DNA of 41,747 nt from Sphingomonadales bacterium UBA1936 (GTDB taxonomy: Bacteria; Pseudomonadota; Alphaproteobacteria; Sphingomonadales; Sphingomonadaceae). The first letter of the stretch is position 1. Every line of letters begins with the position of its first letter. Below, in pieces: positions 18,375-28,800 of the stretch. The stretch covers positions 1 through 41,747 of the forward strand of contig DDFE01000021.1 in assembly GCA_002336985.1 (NCBI GenBank), in the 5' to 3' direction. Both the position numbers and the translations under genes were made by a program. The notes below the pieces were generated by a model. The model had not been told where the DNA came from, did not search any database, and saw nothing but the letters and a program-made list of their open reading frames with translations.

Positions 18375-20826
18375 CCTGTTCGAAGACTTCAGGGAGTCCG
18401 GATTCCATAGTTCGATCCTGTCGACGTTTAGCGTCGATCCGGCCTTTTATGACGCGAGCCTTCAGCTCAGGTTGCGCGGGGCTGGGTGCCAGAACAACAT
18501 TCTCTTGGCTGATGCCAGGATGCTCGAACAATCGCTCGATGCGATCCCCGACGCTTTTGCCAATGCTGGACGAAAATATCTGGTGGCACCTGTCGCAACC
18601 GGGTCATGCTTTCATCCCAAGCTGGCGCTGCGGTACGGAAAGGCCAAGGCGCGGCTTGTTGTCGGATCGGCGAATGTAACGGCCGCGGGTTGGGCCGGAA
18701 ATCTCGAGCTCGTGTCTACGCTGTCGTGGCATGAACGCGACGATGGGCCCGATGCTCGCGTACACCGAACGCTCCTCGTCCGCGCGCATCTCTGGCTATC
18801 GCGTTTGATCGGTGCAGGCGGCGACAGCAAGGCAGTCTACAAGCTGGAACTGATGCGCAGCCAGTCCCCTTGGCTCGATTCCGACGGGCTGGCAGAAACA
18901 GGACCCTTTCCGTTGTCGGATGGGTCGACGATCGACCTGCTGCTGTCCGATCCGAACGACGCCAACGGACTTGCCCACCGTATGCTGGGGCTGGTCGATG
19001 AACCGATCGAACGATTGACGGTCATCTCTCCTTACTGGGACCGGAAGTTGTCCGCGCTGAAGCACCTGTGGACCGCAGTCACCGGCCCCGAAATACACGT
19101 GTTTCTGTCGCTCAATCCAAGCAATCCATCGCGCTCGTCGACGTTTCCGGTCGGGGCGATCGGAACGCTGCCCGTTACGTTTCATCCGATCGGCGAGAAG
19201 GGCGCTCCGAACGCGCGCTTTCTTCATGCCAAGATGTTTCTGTTTCGTGGCGAGCGCCACGACTTTCTGTTTATGGGGAGCGCGAACTGCACCGTGGCCG
19301 CGCTCGGAACGCCCGGTGCGGCCGGCACCAATCACGAATGTCTCCTGTTCCGCAAATTGCCTCGGGGCATGACGCGAAAGCATCTTGGGCTGTCGTACAA
19401 GACGCTGATCGCGGCGACGGATATTACGGTTCCGCCTTCGCCGACCAACCCCGCGCCGAAAGCGGCGGACTTCGCACCGGGATCGATTGAGCGGCGCGAA
19501 CGCTGGTACGTCTGGACGCCCGCATCGCCGGTTGCCGAGGCGTGTGCGTCGGTTGAAATAGGCGATATTTTAATCCCGCTGGCGAGGCGAGCCGACGGCT
19601 TGTGGTCTGGCGAGATCGGCGACCCGATCGTTCGGTCCAACATTGCGCGTATCCGCCTGACGGACGGCAGGATCAGCCGGCCGACCATCATCGCCGATCC
19701 CGACGAACTGATGCGCTTCGCGCCCTTCCCGGTCGCTGACGCCCTTAGAAAGAAGCTCGACGCGATCCTTGATGGCGATGCCGGCCTGATCGACCTGGCA
19801 AGAGACATTCATCTCCTCCTCGAGGACGATGTCAGGACCCGGCCATCGCGCGAAAGGATACGCGCCGCTAACGGCCGAACTGCGTTGGCAGGCGTCGCCG
19901 GGCGGGATTTCGCAACGGCCAACGAGTTTCGGGCCGCGCTCAACCTCACCGCAAGCCTCACTTCGGTCGGACTTGGTCATGGCGATAGTCCGGTGCTTCA
20001 ATCGATGCTGCAGATCGTGCTGCGCGGGCTTGTTGATGTCCATACAATCGATCGGATAGACGCCGAGGACATTGCTCATGCCAACAGTCATCTCGTGGGA
20101 GAGGACCAGGACGATGTCGGCTCGGACGGCTTACCCGGTACGACGCCTTCGGCCAGTTGTGGCATCGCCGAACCGCAATGCTTGTCCGTCAGCGCCTTCG
20201 AACGCAATCAAACTGCACTACGGAAGGGAATTCAAAAGTTTCAGTCCTTCTTGGAGCACGCGAAGGAAACAGACGGCGCGCTCGACCTCAATTTCGTCAC
20301 CCGCTCGCTGTTCATGCTGTATCTAATGCTTCATGGCTGCACGAAGCGGTACAGGGTCGAAGATGGCGCGGAGGCGGTTTTGCTGCCTTTCGGTGACGAC
20401 GCCGACGACGATTTTCGCGAGAGTTTCCTCTTTGTCGCAACGCGCGCGGTTGCGGCGATCTGGGGGCCGGATTTCACGCGTAGCTTGATCAGCAGGTTAG
20501 CGTTCACCGTTGAGGGTCATATTCTTCCCATTCAGATCACGACGCTGGCGATCGTGTCGCGCTGGGTGCTGGCTGCCATCCTTGCTGAGGTGCGGACCGT
20601 GACAGCACACAAGTCGCTCAGTACGATCCTCAATAAGCAAGTCCCGACGCTCTTTAAAGCGACAACGATCTTTCCCGCGCTCAGTTGTGAGGAAATGGTG
20701 ACAACAATCCGGCAGATGGAAGCCAACATCGGCATAGATCCGGACCAAGCTGCGCGCATCAGGCTCTGCCTGGACGAACTCGGCAGCGATTTGGCTAGCA
20801 CGACGAGTGCGCCGACGACCGGCTGA
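18364..20826 (+). CDS. Phospholipase-D-superfamily protein, probable nuclease
   Basis: An 820-residue protein. Two PLD half-motifs are present: H84-P-K86 in CFHPKLALRYG followed by GSAN at 101-104, and H288-A-K290 in FLHAKMFLF followed by GSAN at 305-308. The canonical aspartate of HxK(x4)D is not in its usual place in either copy. Two such motifs in one chain form one active site; members range from lipid enzymes to DNA nucleases, and the setting favours a nuclease. The C-terminal ~450 residues have no recognised domain. The start is GTG at 18364, overlapping the previous gene by 11 nt; the longer frame from 18190 would lie almost wholly inside that gene. Confidence 0.82.
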   Translation: MPHSLFEDFRESGFHSSILSTFSVDPAFYDASLQLRLRGAGCQNNILLADARMLEQSLDAIPDAFANAGRKYLVAPVATGSCFHPKLALRYGKAKARLVVGSANVTAAGWAGNLELVSTLSWHERDDGPDARVHRTLLVRAHLWLSRLIGAGGDSKAVYKLELMRSQSPWLDSDGLAETGPFPLSDGSTIDLLLSDPNDANGLAHRMLGLVDEPIERLTVISPYWDRKLSALKHLWTAVTGPEIHVFLSLNPSNPSRSSTFPVGAIGTLPVTFHPIGEKGAPNARFLHAKMFLFRGERHDFLFMGSANCTVAALGTPGAAGTNHECLLFRKLPRGMTRKHLGLSYKTLIAATDITVPPSPTNPAPKAADFAPGSIERRERWYVWTPASPVAEACASVEIGDILIPLARRADGLWSGEIGDPIVRSNIARIRLTDGRISRPTIIADPDELMRFAPFPVADALRKKLDAILDGDAGLIDLARDIHLLLEDDVRTRPSRERIRAANGRTALAGVAGRDFATANEFRAALNLTASLTSVGLGHGDSPVLQSMLQIVLRGLVDVHTIDRIDAEDIAHANSHLVGEDQDDVGSDGLPGTTPSASCGIAEPQCLSVSAFERNQTALRKGIQKFQSFLEHAKETDGALDLNFVTRSLFMLYLMLHGCTKRYRVEDGAEAVLLPFGDDADDDFRESFLFVATRAVAAIWGPDFTRSLISRLAFTVEGHILPIQITTLAIVSRWVLAAILAEVRTVTAHKSLSTILNKQVPTLFKATTIFPALSCEEMVTTIRQMEANIGIDPDQAARIRLCLDELGSDLASTTSAPTTG

Positions 20827-21389
20827 GTTGTCAATGCTCGCCCCAGCTTCGATCAAAAATTCAAGGTTGTGCGCGAGGTGATGTGCGTCGCCGCCTTTTG
20901 CGCCGACTCTCACCATTCGTTGTTGCAGTGCACGATCCGGATGCCGCCTGTTTTCACGTCGACTGTGGCGCGCAAAGCGCGCTACAGGTCTGAGCGTCGT
21001 TGGCGATGAAGCGGTGGGCGCCACGGATCGGACCAACGATTCGGCGCAGGGGTCTGGATCTGACGGCGTGATTTCTAAGCGCTCTTTTCGAGCTCGCTGG
21101 CTGCCGCTGGCATCGCGCCGTGGCGATTGCGACATGATCGGCTCTGGGTCTCCGATAGTTTCCCGAAAATGAAAACCAAGTCGTCGAAAAACGATCAGTT
21201 TGGTTGTTGTTGTCTGGTAAGTCCAAATTCACCGCTGTACGAAAACTTTCGGGCGCGAGATAAGTCGCGGCCGGATCAAGAGTGGTTGCTGGAGACGATT
21301 ATTGCGAGAGTTCGGGGGGAGCTCGGTGACCGATGCCGACGTAATCTGCTCGAGCGGAACGGCTGATCGTCTTACCGCGGGGCGGTGCC
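20827..21389. other. Gap between the PLD gene and the pPIWI-RE operon
   Basis: 563 bases, the largest break in the rightward defence series, so a separate promoter for the downstream operon is expected here; no clear -35/-10 pair was found by eye. A short minus-strand stretch (20925-20836) has coding-like codon use but no recognisable product and may be a relic. A 65-codon plus-strand frame at 21169-21366 is listed separately. Confidence 0.4.
21169..21366 (+). CDS. Doubtful 65-aa open frame before the pPIWI-RE operon
   Basis: The frame starts MKTKSSKNDQFGCCCLVSPN and ends 23 nt before the REase-like gene. It has three consecutive cysteines and a charged, possibly helical tail (WLLETIIARVRGELGDRC). 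No ribosome site is evident and codon use is less GC-biased than in its neighbours. It could be a small first gene of the operon or chance. Confidence 0.2.
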   Translation: MKTKSSKNDQFGCCCLVSPNSPLYENFRARDKSRPDQEWLLETIIARVRGELGDRCRRNLLERNG

Positions 21390-22484
21390 ATGCTTGAACA
21401 GTCCGGAGCGATCGGAACTGTTTACATGCTGGCGCGCGCGCTCTGCGAGATATATGATCAGATTTCGAACGATGGTGGCGTGGTCCAACAGGACTCCAGC
21501 CTGCCGCCGATCGCGCGACGCGCGCTCGCGCGCCTGTCGCGACTCTGCGTTGATGACGGCGTCGAGGATATCGGCTCGAGCATCCACCTAGTAATGAAAA
21601 GGGCAACGCTTCCCATGGGGAGCTGGGGAGTGCCGAGCTTCGCGAATGGCTTCCTGTACGGAGACGTGGAGCTTGCCGATGGTTCGCTGGGTGTGCCCAC
21701 CGGCGATTGCCGCGAACTCGCGCGAATGGGCGGCAGCGAAATCGACGTGGAGGAGGATCTTCATCATGAGCGCCTCAGGGCTGCCGTCCAGAGCTACCCC
21801 GCAACGCAACGCGAAGCCGCTTATACCGCGATCAGAGAGTTGGTCGTGCGTCACCCGGTCATCTCCCAGGATGAACTTCACGATTTTATCGCTCATGGGC
21901 ACGCCCATGCCGCCCGGACGATCCACGGACTCTATCGTCCAGTGCCGCAGGGAGCGTTGACGGATGGGGTTGCGCGACGCTGCGCGCGCTGTGGCTCGCT
22001 CCTGTGGCCGGTCCGCGATCCGGCGTTCCGGGATGGCCGGTGCCAGGTGCGACAATGCATTCTCGAAGGCGAGACGATCGCGGGCGACCTGATCGAGCAA
22101 CCTTCGCTCAGCCGTCTCGCGAACGCGGCGTTGCTAGCGTTCTGGGTCGGTCCGGGTCTCGACGAAGTTCGTCTGCACGACGCGCTCCTCGCGCGCGGGC
22201 GGAATTCAGCACTCTATCCTATGGCCGACGCGGCGGACGTCGGGGTAGACGGTCTCTCGATCGGCCTCGATGTAAAGAGTTACGCGAGCCCGCTTGTCCT
22301 TGGTGCACGCCTCTCGCGCGGGATCGGACGCCTCTCAATCTTCGCTCGCCGCGTGATTGTCGTTCCTGACTTCAAGCTGCGCATAAATCCGCGCTACATC
22401 GATGACCTCCGGACGGCATACACGAATGATGAGCCACTCGAATTCATGACGGTCGCGCGAGCGATCCGTGAGTTCGGCGAATGA
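21390..22484 (+). CDS. Zinc-ribbon and REase-fold protein, pPIWI-RE partner
   Basis: A 364-residue protein. The N-terminal ~190 residues are mostly helical with no recognised motif. Four cysteines, C198 and C201 (CARCG) with C218 and C223 (CQVRQC), form a likely zinc ribbon. The C-terminal part has a restriction-endonuclease-like core: D287 in VGVDGLSIG and D294-V-K296 in LDVKSYASP. Its place directly before a DinG-like helicase and a pPIWI-RE protein matches the described three-gene pPIWI-RE island, whose third member is a REase. A GGGGCGG lies before the ATG. The stop overlaps the helicase start (ATGA). Probably cuts DNA at targets presented by the PIWI/helicase pair; this is inference. Confidence 0.78.
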   Translation: MLEQSGAIGTVYMLARALCEIYDQISNDGGVVQQDSSLPPIARRALARLSRLCVDDGVEDIGSSIHLVMKRATLPMGSWGVPSFANGFLYGDVELADGSLGVPTGDCRELARMGGSEIDVEEDLHHERLRAAVQSYPATQREAAYTAIRELVVRHPVISQDELHDFIAHGHAHAARTIHGLYRPVPQGALTDGVARRCARCGSLLWPVRDPAFRDGRCQVRQCILEGETIAGDLIEQPSLSRLANAALLAFWVGPGLDEVRLHDALLARGRNSALYPMADAADVGVDGLSIGLDVKSYASPLVLGARLSRGIGRLSIFARRVIVVPDFKLRINPRYIDDLRTAYTNDEPLEFMTVARAIREFGE

Positions 22485-25400
22485 GGGTGGAACCGCACGG
22501 TTTCCAGGGTGCGTTGGGTGCGCAGTGGCTGTGCGCAGCGATGGACGTCCTGCTCGGGGAACGTGACCTGCGCAATGCGCCGGCGCTCATGTCCGGGTTC
22601 GGCTCCGTTCTCGACAGCGACGCCGTCCGACGGTTCGCGCCCGCGGCGACCGCCCTCCGGCTCCTCGGGGTGGCGGCCGCTTCGGAGATCCAGCTTCGGC
22701 AGCTTGCTTATTCCGCCGTTGGCTGGGAAGACGACCATCGGGACGAAACTGACTATCGCGAGCCGCCATACAGGATCGATATATCGGATCCCCGCCTGCC
22801 GTTTCATCGACGAGTGCCACTGGATGACCCAGAGCTGACCGCCATGGTTGCGGCGCTTACAACGGCGCTCGGACTGAGGCGATGGTCGATCGCACGCGCC
22901 GACGCCGAGCGGCCGATGGCGATCGAAGCCGGCCCGGTGGGGGCTGCCGAGCGATTCACTGTCGATCTCGACGGTCTGCATCCCGAGCCGCCGCGCCATT
23001 TCGACCTTGCGCGCGAGCCTCGCGGGCCGATCGATATTCCGATCACGGATCTCATCGCCGTCGCGGAAGAACTCGACGAGATCGATAGCGCGCATCCGGA
23101 GCGCCCGGCCGGCAACTGGGCCTCTCGCCTTCGGGAGGCGGACGGATCTATGAAGCTGGAGTTTCTGTCACCTGATCAGGTAGCGGGGCGGCTCGTTCCC
23201 GGTGATCGACTGCGGATCGACGGTCTTCGCCATCTCATCGGCCTGCCTGGCACTGGCAAGACGACGCTGATCGTGCTGGTGCTAATGTGGCTCGATGCCC
23301 GAGATTACAAGGCGGTCGTGCTGCTGCCGTCGATTGAGACGTCGCTAAATCTGATGGCAGACCTACGCACTTACGGCGCAGACGTCGGCCTCTTGGTCGG
23401 GCAGTCTCCCCAGACCCGCATCGAGCACGCGCGTAAGCTAGCCGGCCGCATCGGAGCAGACGAAGCAAGAGGCTTCGGCAGGACGGCGGACGGTGCCGAG
23501 CTGCTCGCGCTCAACTGTGCGCTCGGCGGTTATGAGGAGGATCCTCAGGCGGATAGGGAGTTTCCACACCTCGCGCCGCCATGCACGTCGATTCTCCAGC
23601 GGCCTCTAAAGGCGGATGGCACGCCCAAGGCGCAAGAAGTAGCCCATCTTTGTCCCCTCTCCGCTCGATGCGGTCGCCTCCGTGCGCCCCGTGAGCTGGT
23701 CGAACACCGGATTTGGCTTGGCCATGTCCTGTCCATGGATACCCGGATTAGTCCGCATTTCGCGGATGAGCGTGTCCGGCATTTCGAGGCGGTCGCGATG
23801 ACCGCCGATCTCGTAATCATCGACGAGGCGGATGGTGCCCAGGCTGTGCTCGACGGCAAGGCGGTCGCGTCGCTCGACCTGACGGGAAGCGAGTCGAGCT
23901 ATGAGCATGCGTTAAATCGCGACCTCTTCGTGCCGTTATCCGCCGGTCGCACCGACATGGCGGCTAGCAACATTCAGCAATATGGCCGCGCGGCATCAGA
24001 CTTTCGTAGCCTGAACCATAGCTTGGTCGGGCACCTCCAACGCCTGCGTGTTCGCAGTGGGACAGAGACGCCTCTCTCGCGCTTCGAAGACACGTTCGTC
24101 ACTGGTAACAATATCCTGACCGCGATCTTTAGTCCTCCGGACATCTCCCTGTTAGCCGGACAGGATCGGGAGACGGAGGAGCGCCGCTTCAATGCGATCC
24201 GGGCATTCTGGGATGGCTGCGTCAGGGCGGCGCTGATGCGGCGTACCGACGAGGATCAGGACGTTGACGGCTACGGGTTCGACCCGGATCGCATCGCGGT
24301 CGACATCGGCAGGAGCCGGGAGGAGGTCGCCGACGCGGCGACAACGATCGCGGCCGCCACGCGTGACTGGATATCCGAGCCCCTCGCAGCGCGTCGAGAT
24401 GAGTATCTCGAGACGATCCGCGTTCGGATGTTCGGCCTTGTCAGCCCGAACCCAGAGATCGGGCGCGACGACCTCGTCGAGCTCTTTCGCTTCCTGGTCG
24501 GCGTAACGACTGTCGTAATGCAATTCCTCGCGCTTATACCTGCCCAGCAGGCGATGATTGCGGAAGGCATCCACCGGGAGCCGCTATTTCAGCAGGGAAT
24601 CTCCGAGGATCTAGGCAGACTCGTACCCGAAGCGCTCATCGGCCGATTGTCGGGTATTCGCTTCCGTTATGAGGATGATGGGCCGCGTGCGCGCGTCAGG
24701 CTCCAGTATGTATCGTTCCGAGGTGCACCGCGTGTGCTGATGTACCGGCTTGGCGGGTTGCTGCGCCATCAGGGCAAGGAACGCGGGCCAAACGTGCTCC
24801 TTGCAAGCGCGACGTCGTATCTTGAGGAAAGTCCGACGTTTCACATACCTGTCGGACCGCACATCGTGTTGCGGCGTCCCGACGTGGGCCGTGCATGGGA
24901 GGATTCGCGCTACGTGTTTGCGCCGATTGTCGATCCATCGCGGCCCTCGAGCGTCCTGCGCTTTAGCGGCGCACCACTGGGGTCGCGGGATCGCGTGCTG
25001 CGCAAGATGGTAGATCATTATTTTCAGGGTGACGATCCGCTGGCATTCCAGATGACCAGGGACTTCGACGATGGCCGCAAGGTCGGGATCGTCGTGAACA
25101 GTTACGCGCAGGTCGACAAGGTGAAGGCCCACCTCAAGCGCTTCTATCCAGCGGTTGCTGGAAGGGTGGTCGGCGTCACCAACCGGCCTCCCGAACATAA
25201 TGAGGGAGACTGGGTGACGGCAGCTCAGGTCGAGCGGCTCAGCATGCGTGACAGCTGGGATGTCATCGTTTTCCCGATGAAGGCCCTCGCTCGCGGCGTG
25301 AATATCGTGTTCGAGAGCGGTCCCAGGCGTCGCGATGCGCTACTCGGAACACTTGTCTTCCTCGCGCGCCCCCATCCCGCTTCGGAGAGTTTGGACCTCG

Positions 25401-25876
25401 TCGCCGGCATTGCTGGAGCGCGCTCCCTGCGCTTCGACATGCGACATTTCTCTGCGGATGCGGACGTCGGCTCAATCGCGGCGCAGTGGCGGGATGCGCG
25501 GCGCGAATTGTCTCTCGTCAGTCGGCGCCTGCTGCGGTTCCCGCTGCAGGCGAGCCGGCTCGGCGAACTTGCCGTGCCTTTTACCGCCGATATCATGGTC
25601 GATGTTCTTCAGACGATTGGTCGCGCCATGCGCAACGGCTGCGCGGCGCGCGCGATCTTCGTGGACGCCGCTTGGGCACCGCGATCTGCGGCAGGCGATG
25701 CCGATACTTGGCGTAGCAGCATGCTCGTGGCGATGCGCGATATCCTGCGTACGCGGCTAACCGACCCCGATCCTGTGGACGCCGAAATTTATCGCGCTCT
25801 CTACGAGCCCTTTTACGAGCCACTCTCGCGCTGTGCGGGACTGCGTTTCACTGATGGACCTGACGATGACGACTGA
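22481..25876 (+). CDS. DinG/XPD-like Fe-S superfamily 2 helicase, pPIWI-RE partner
   Basis: A 1131-residue protein. After a ~240-residue N-terminal domain of unknown type come Walker A GLPGTGKTT (254-262), a four-cysteine group between motifs I and II (C346, C368, C391, C397) and the DEAD-type Walker B VIIDEAD (about 445-451). Cysteines in this position are the hallmark of the XPD/DinG iron-sulfur helicases. Motif VI is QTIGRAMRNG near the C-terminus. DinG-like enzymes unwind DNA and R-loops 5' to 3', and a DinG-type helicase is a defining partner of pPIWI-RE. It overlaps the REase gene by 4 nt and the next gene by 11 nt, so expression is coupled. Confidence 0.85.
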   Translation: MRVEPHGFQGALGAQWLCAAMDVLLGERDLRNAPALMSGFGSVLDSDAVRRFAPAATALRLLGVAAASEIQLRQLAYSAVGWEDDHRDETDYREPPYRIDISDPRLPFHRRVPLDDPELTAMVAALTTALGLRRWSIARADAERPMAIEAGPVGAAERFTVDLDGLHPEPPRHFDLAREPRGPIDIPITDLIAVAEELDEIDSAHPERPAGNWASRLREADGSMKLEFLSPDQVAGRLVPGDRLRIDGLRHLIGLPGTGKTTLIVLVLMWLDARDYKAVVLLPSIETSLNLMADLRTYGADVGLLVGQSPQTRIEHARKLAGRIGADEARGFGRTADGAELLALNCALGGYEEDPQADREFPHLAPPCTSILQRPLKADGTPKAQEVAHLCPLSARCGRLRAPRELVEHRIWLGHVLSMDTRISPHFADERVRHFEAVAMTADLVIIDEADGAQAVLDGKAVASLDLTGSESSYEHALNRDLFVPLSAGRTDMAASNIQQYGRAASDFRSLNHSLVGHLQRLRVRSGTETPLSRFEDTFVTGNNILTAIFSPPDISLLAGQDRETEERRFNAIRAFWDGCVRAALMRRTDEDQDVDGYGFDPDRIAVDIGRSREEVADAATTIAAATRDWISEPLAARRDEYLETIRVRMFGLVSPNPEIGRDDLVELFRFLVGVTTVVMQFLALIPAQQAMIAEGIHREPLFQQGISEDLGRLVPEALIGRLSGIRFRYEDDGPRARVRLQYVSFRGAPRVLMYRLGGLLRHQGKERGPNVLLASATSYLEESPTFHIPVGPHIVLRRPDVGRAWEDSRYVFAPIVDPSRPSSVLRFSGAPLGSRDRVLRKMVDHYFQGDDPLAFQMTRDFDDGRKVGIVVNSYAQVDKVKAHLKRFYPAVAGRVVGVTNRPPEHNEGDWVTAAQVERLSMRDSWDVIVFPMKALARGVNIVFESGPRRRDALLGTLVFLARPHPASESLDLVAGIAGARSLRFDMRHFSADADVGSIAAQWRDARRELSLVSRRLLRFPLQASRLGELAVPFTADIMVDVLQTIGRAMRNGCAARAIFVDAAWAPRSAAGDADTWRSSMLVAMRDILRTRLTDPDPVDAEIYRALYEPFYEPLSRCAGLRFTDGPDDDD

Positions 25877-28800
25877 CCTGTTGCCGGAGATTGTCTATCG
25901 CAAGTTCAATGAGGCTGGCGGTCTCGTCCGTGGAACGATGGTTTCATCGCTCCAGTATGACGGCACGGCAGCCGTCGCGGTCGAATCCGACCGGTGTGCC
26001 TGGAGCGATCGTGCAGCTGCGCTGCTGAAGGAGCTCAGGAATGCCGGGGAAGCGTCGGAGACCGCACGGGGCCACGCGCTGCCATATGCGTCATTACGTG
26101 CGGCAATTGCCGCAACAGTCCCGGACGCGCTCTTAATTGAGCGTGACCTCGGAATGCCGTGGGCTGACGAGCCCCGCGCCTTCCTTGCTGCTCCGCGCTC
26201 CAACGATTTGGAGAAGCGGTTGGGCCATGCCCTCTCGCTGTGGGTCCCTCTCTCGTTGCGCCCCTGGGCAGAGAAAGTGGGCGCTTCGGAATCGTTGGTC
26301 GACGCGCTTCAGCAGATGGGCGAGGGGGCGTTCGCGATCCAGCGGCGCGAAACCAGCTATCCTGAAGCGTTCGCCGATGGCAGCGGCTTCGGGGACTTTC
26401 GCGATGCCATCATCCAGACATTCTCGCAGGCGCTCAAGGGGCGCGAGCTCTTCGAGGGGATGGGTCCCGTCTGGCGCATTGTGAGAAGCGACGGACGGTC
26501 CAATGCGGTTGAGTTCGTTACCTGGCCCTCGAAATTCGATGATGCGCTTTATTCGATGGTTGCAACGATTACCGTCGAGCTGATGCCCTTCTCGAAGCAG
26601 CCAATCGTCAATGTCCGTGCCTCGCGGCGCCGTTGGCTGTCCCAAATCCCGGCTGGCCGTTCGCTCTTCGGTCAAAAGAGGGTGACCGTGACTGTGCTCG
26701 GCCGTGACGGGGCGAACCTTGGTATCGAAGTTGCAGCTCCGGTCGCATCCAACGTCGTAGAGGACCCGGTCGCTCCCGAATTCCTCGCTCAACTTTTCAA
26801 CGTCGGCGGCGATGTCGGCGCGCCCATCGCGGACCTGGTCGCAGCCGGCGCGGGTTCTGCGACGTTTGTCGGAGTGGCGTATTCGCCCAAGCTCGGTGGA
26901 TCCCACAAGGTCGGAGCTGGAGTCACCACGAGAGATCAGACCGATCTGTTCGACGCGGTTCAGGACGCGGTCGACGAGTTCGGCTTCGTGCCGCTCGCGT
27001 TCGAGGAGACGCCAACGACGCAAAAAGCACCGAAGCGTTCCGAGGAACTTCACAAGGCTCTCGAAGTCGGCGCGCTTCTGTCGGACGTTGCCGTCTCGCT
27101 GGGCCGAAACGATCTGATGGACGATGCCTCGATCGAGGCCGCATGGTCTTCCCTCAGCTTGTCGGAAGAAGCGCCGCCCATCGACGCGATAACTGCGTCG
27201 ACAGCGGGAGCGAAGCTGGTCGAGGTCCGTGCTGCGAACGTCGAGCGAGTGCGCCGCGCATTCGGTGACGCGAAACCGCACGTCGTCGTGATCGCCCGGA
27301 GCGACGAGGAGCGAAAATTAGTCCAGACGGTGCTCACGTCTTTGTTTGGCGCCTCGCTCCAGCTGTCCGCACGCCCGCTGCCCACTGACGTACATGGCTA
27401 TCGGCACGCGCTGCCGAAGTCCGAGGGCAAAAGCCGCCAAAGGTTTGAAGCGCGTGTCGAGGCGTGGAGACCGCTGGCGGAACTCATGTTGCGGACTGAA
27501 GGATCGAGCCACGCTCTTGTCCAAGCGGCGGAATGGTATGACGGGAAGCCCGACGACCCCGTGAACAAGCTCGCCGGGCGATATTCTCTTGCTTCCGAGG
27601 CGAACGCTAACGTCCAGTACCTGCGACCGCGTGCGAGCGGTCCGCGCGGCCTCGCCAATTATTTTCACCGGGTGCAGGCAGCGATCTACGATCTGATTTT
27701 CGGTCACGCTGGCCTCGTCAGTGAGATCGACAGCGTGGTCTCGGGAGCCTTCCCGGATGCAGCGTCACGGCCAACGTGCGTCGTCGGCATTTCCGTGCTC
27801 GCGCAGGCCAGGACACGCGTCGCTCCGTCCGCCGACAAGCTGTGCATCGCAACGCGCATCGACTGCGCATCAGGACGCACCACCGCGCGCGTCGGATGGC
27901 ATGACGGCGAGATGCGATGGTCTGCCGAGTGGGAGCCGCTCTTCCAGGCGCTCAAGCGTGTCGCGAGTCCTGAGGTCAAGCCGTCGCTCGGGGACGGCAT
28001 CGCGAACCAGAGAGCGAGTTTCCAAGCCTTTGTACGGGAGATACTGGACAGCAGCGCCGAAGCGGGCGACCGCCCGCTCGTCATTGTCGACAGTAATGGC
28101 GCCGCGCCGCTGTGGTCATGGCTCAAGGACGATCAGATCGGGGCGGATATCACGCTTGGCACGGAGCGGATCGACGTGTCGCGCCGTTGGCCGGGCGCGC
28201 GCGTCGTGCGGGTGCGAACTGGGCATGCCAGTCGCCTCGCTCAACGGAAAACAGTCCAGTACAGGAAAGTGGAGCTTGCCTCTGGCCAAGACGTTGGCGG
28301 GTTCGAGAGATATTGCCCGACCGTCGTTGCGCGGACGATAAAGCTGTCCGACGAAGGGGCCAACTCGGGCCACTACTGGTCGACCGCCGGCTATTTTCAG
28401 ATGACATTGCCGCGCGGGCTGAGCGTCTATCGCAGGCTTGAATCGCTCGTGCCGATCGCGAAGGCATTCAAGGGCAGCGTTATCCCTGCGGCCGCGAAAG
28501 GCCTGCTCGTGCGGGCGGAAATCCCAATCTATGAAGTCAGTTACCGACTGCCCAACCCGATCGAGATCACGGTGGCGAAGATTGCCGAGGGAGATGAGCC
28601 TGACAAGATCGCGCACCTCGTTTCGAGCCTTCGTTACGGTTACGGGCACACGGCATCCTCGACCACCTTGCCCGCTCCTCTCTCGTTCGAATCGAAAGTG
28701 CGCGACTATATGACGAGATTTGCATTGGATGTGGGCGAAGAGGCCGACGAATTGGCGGCAGAAGTCGGTTCGCCTGCGCTCGACGAAGACGATGCAGACG

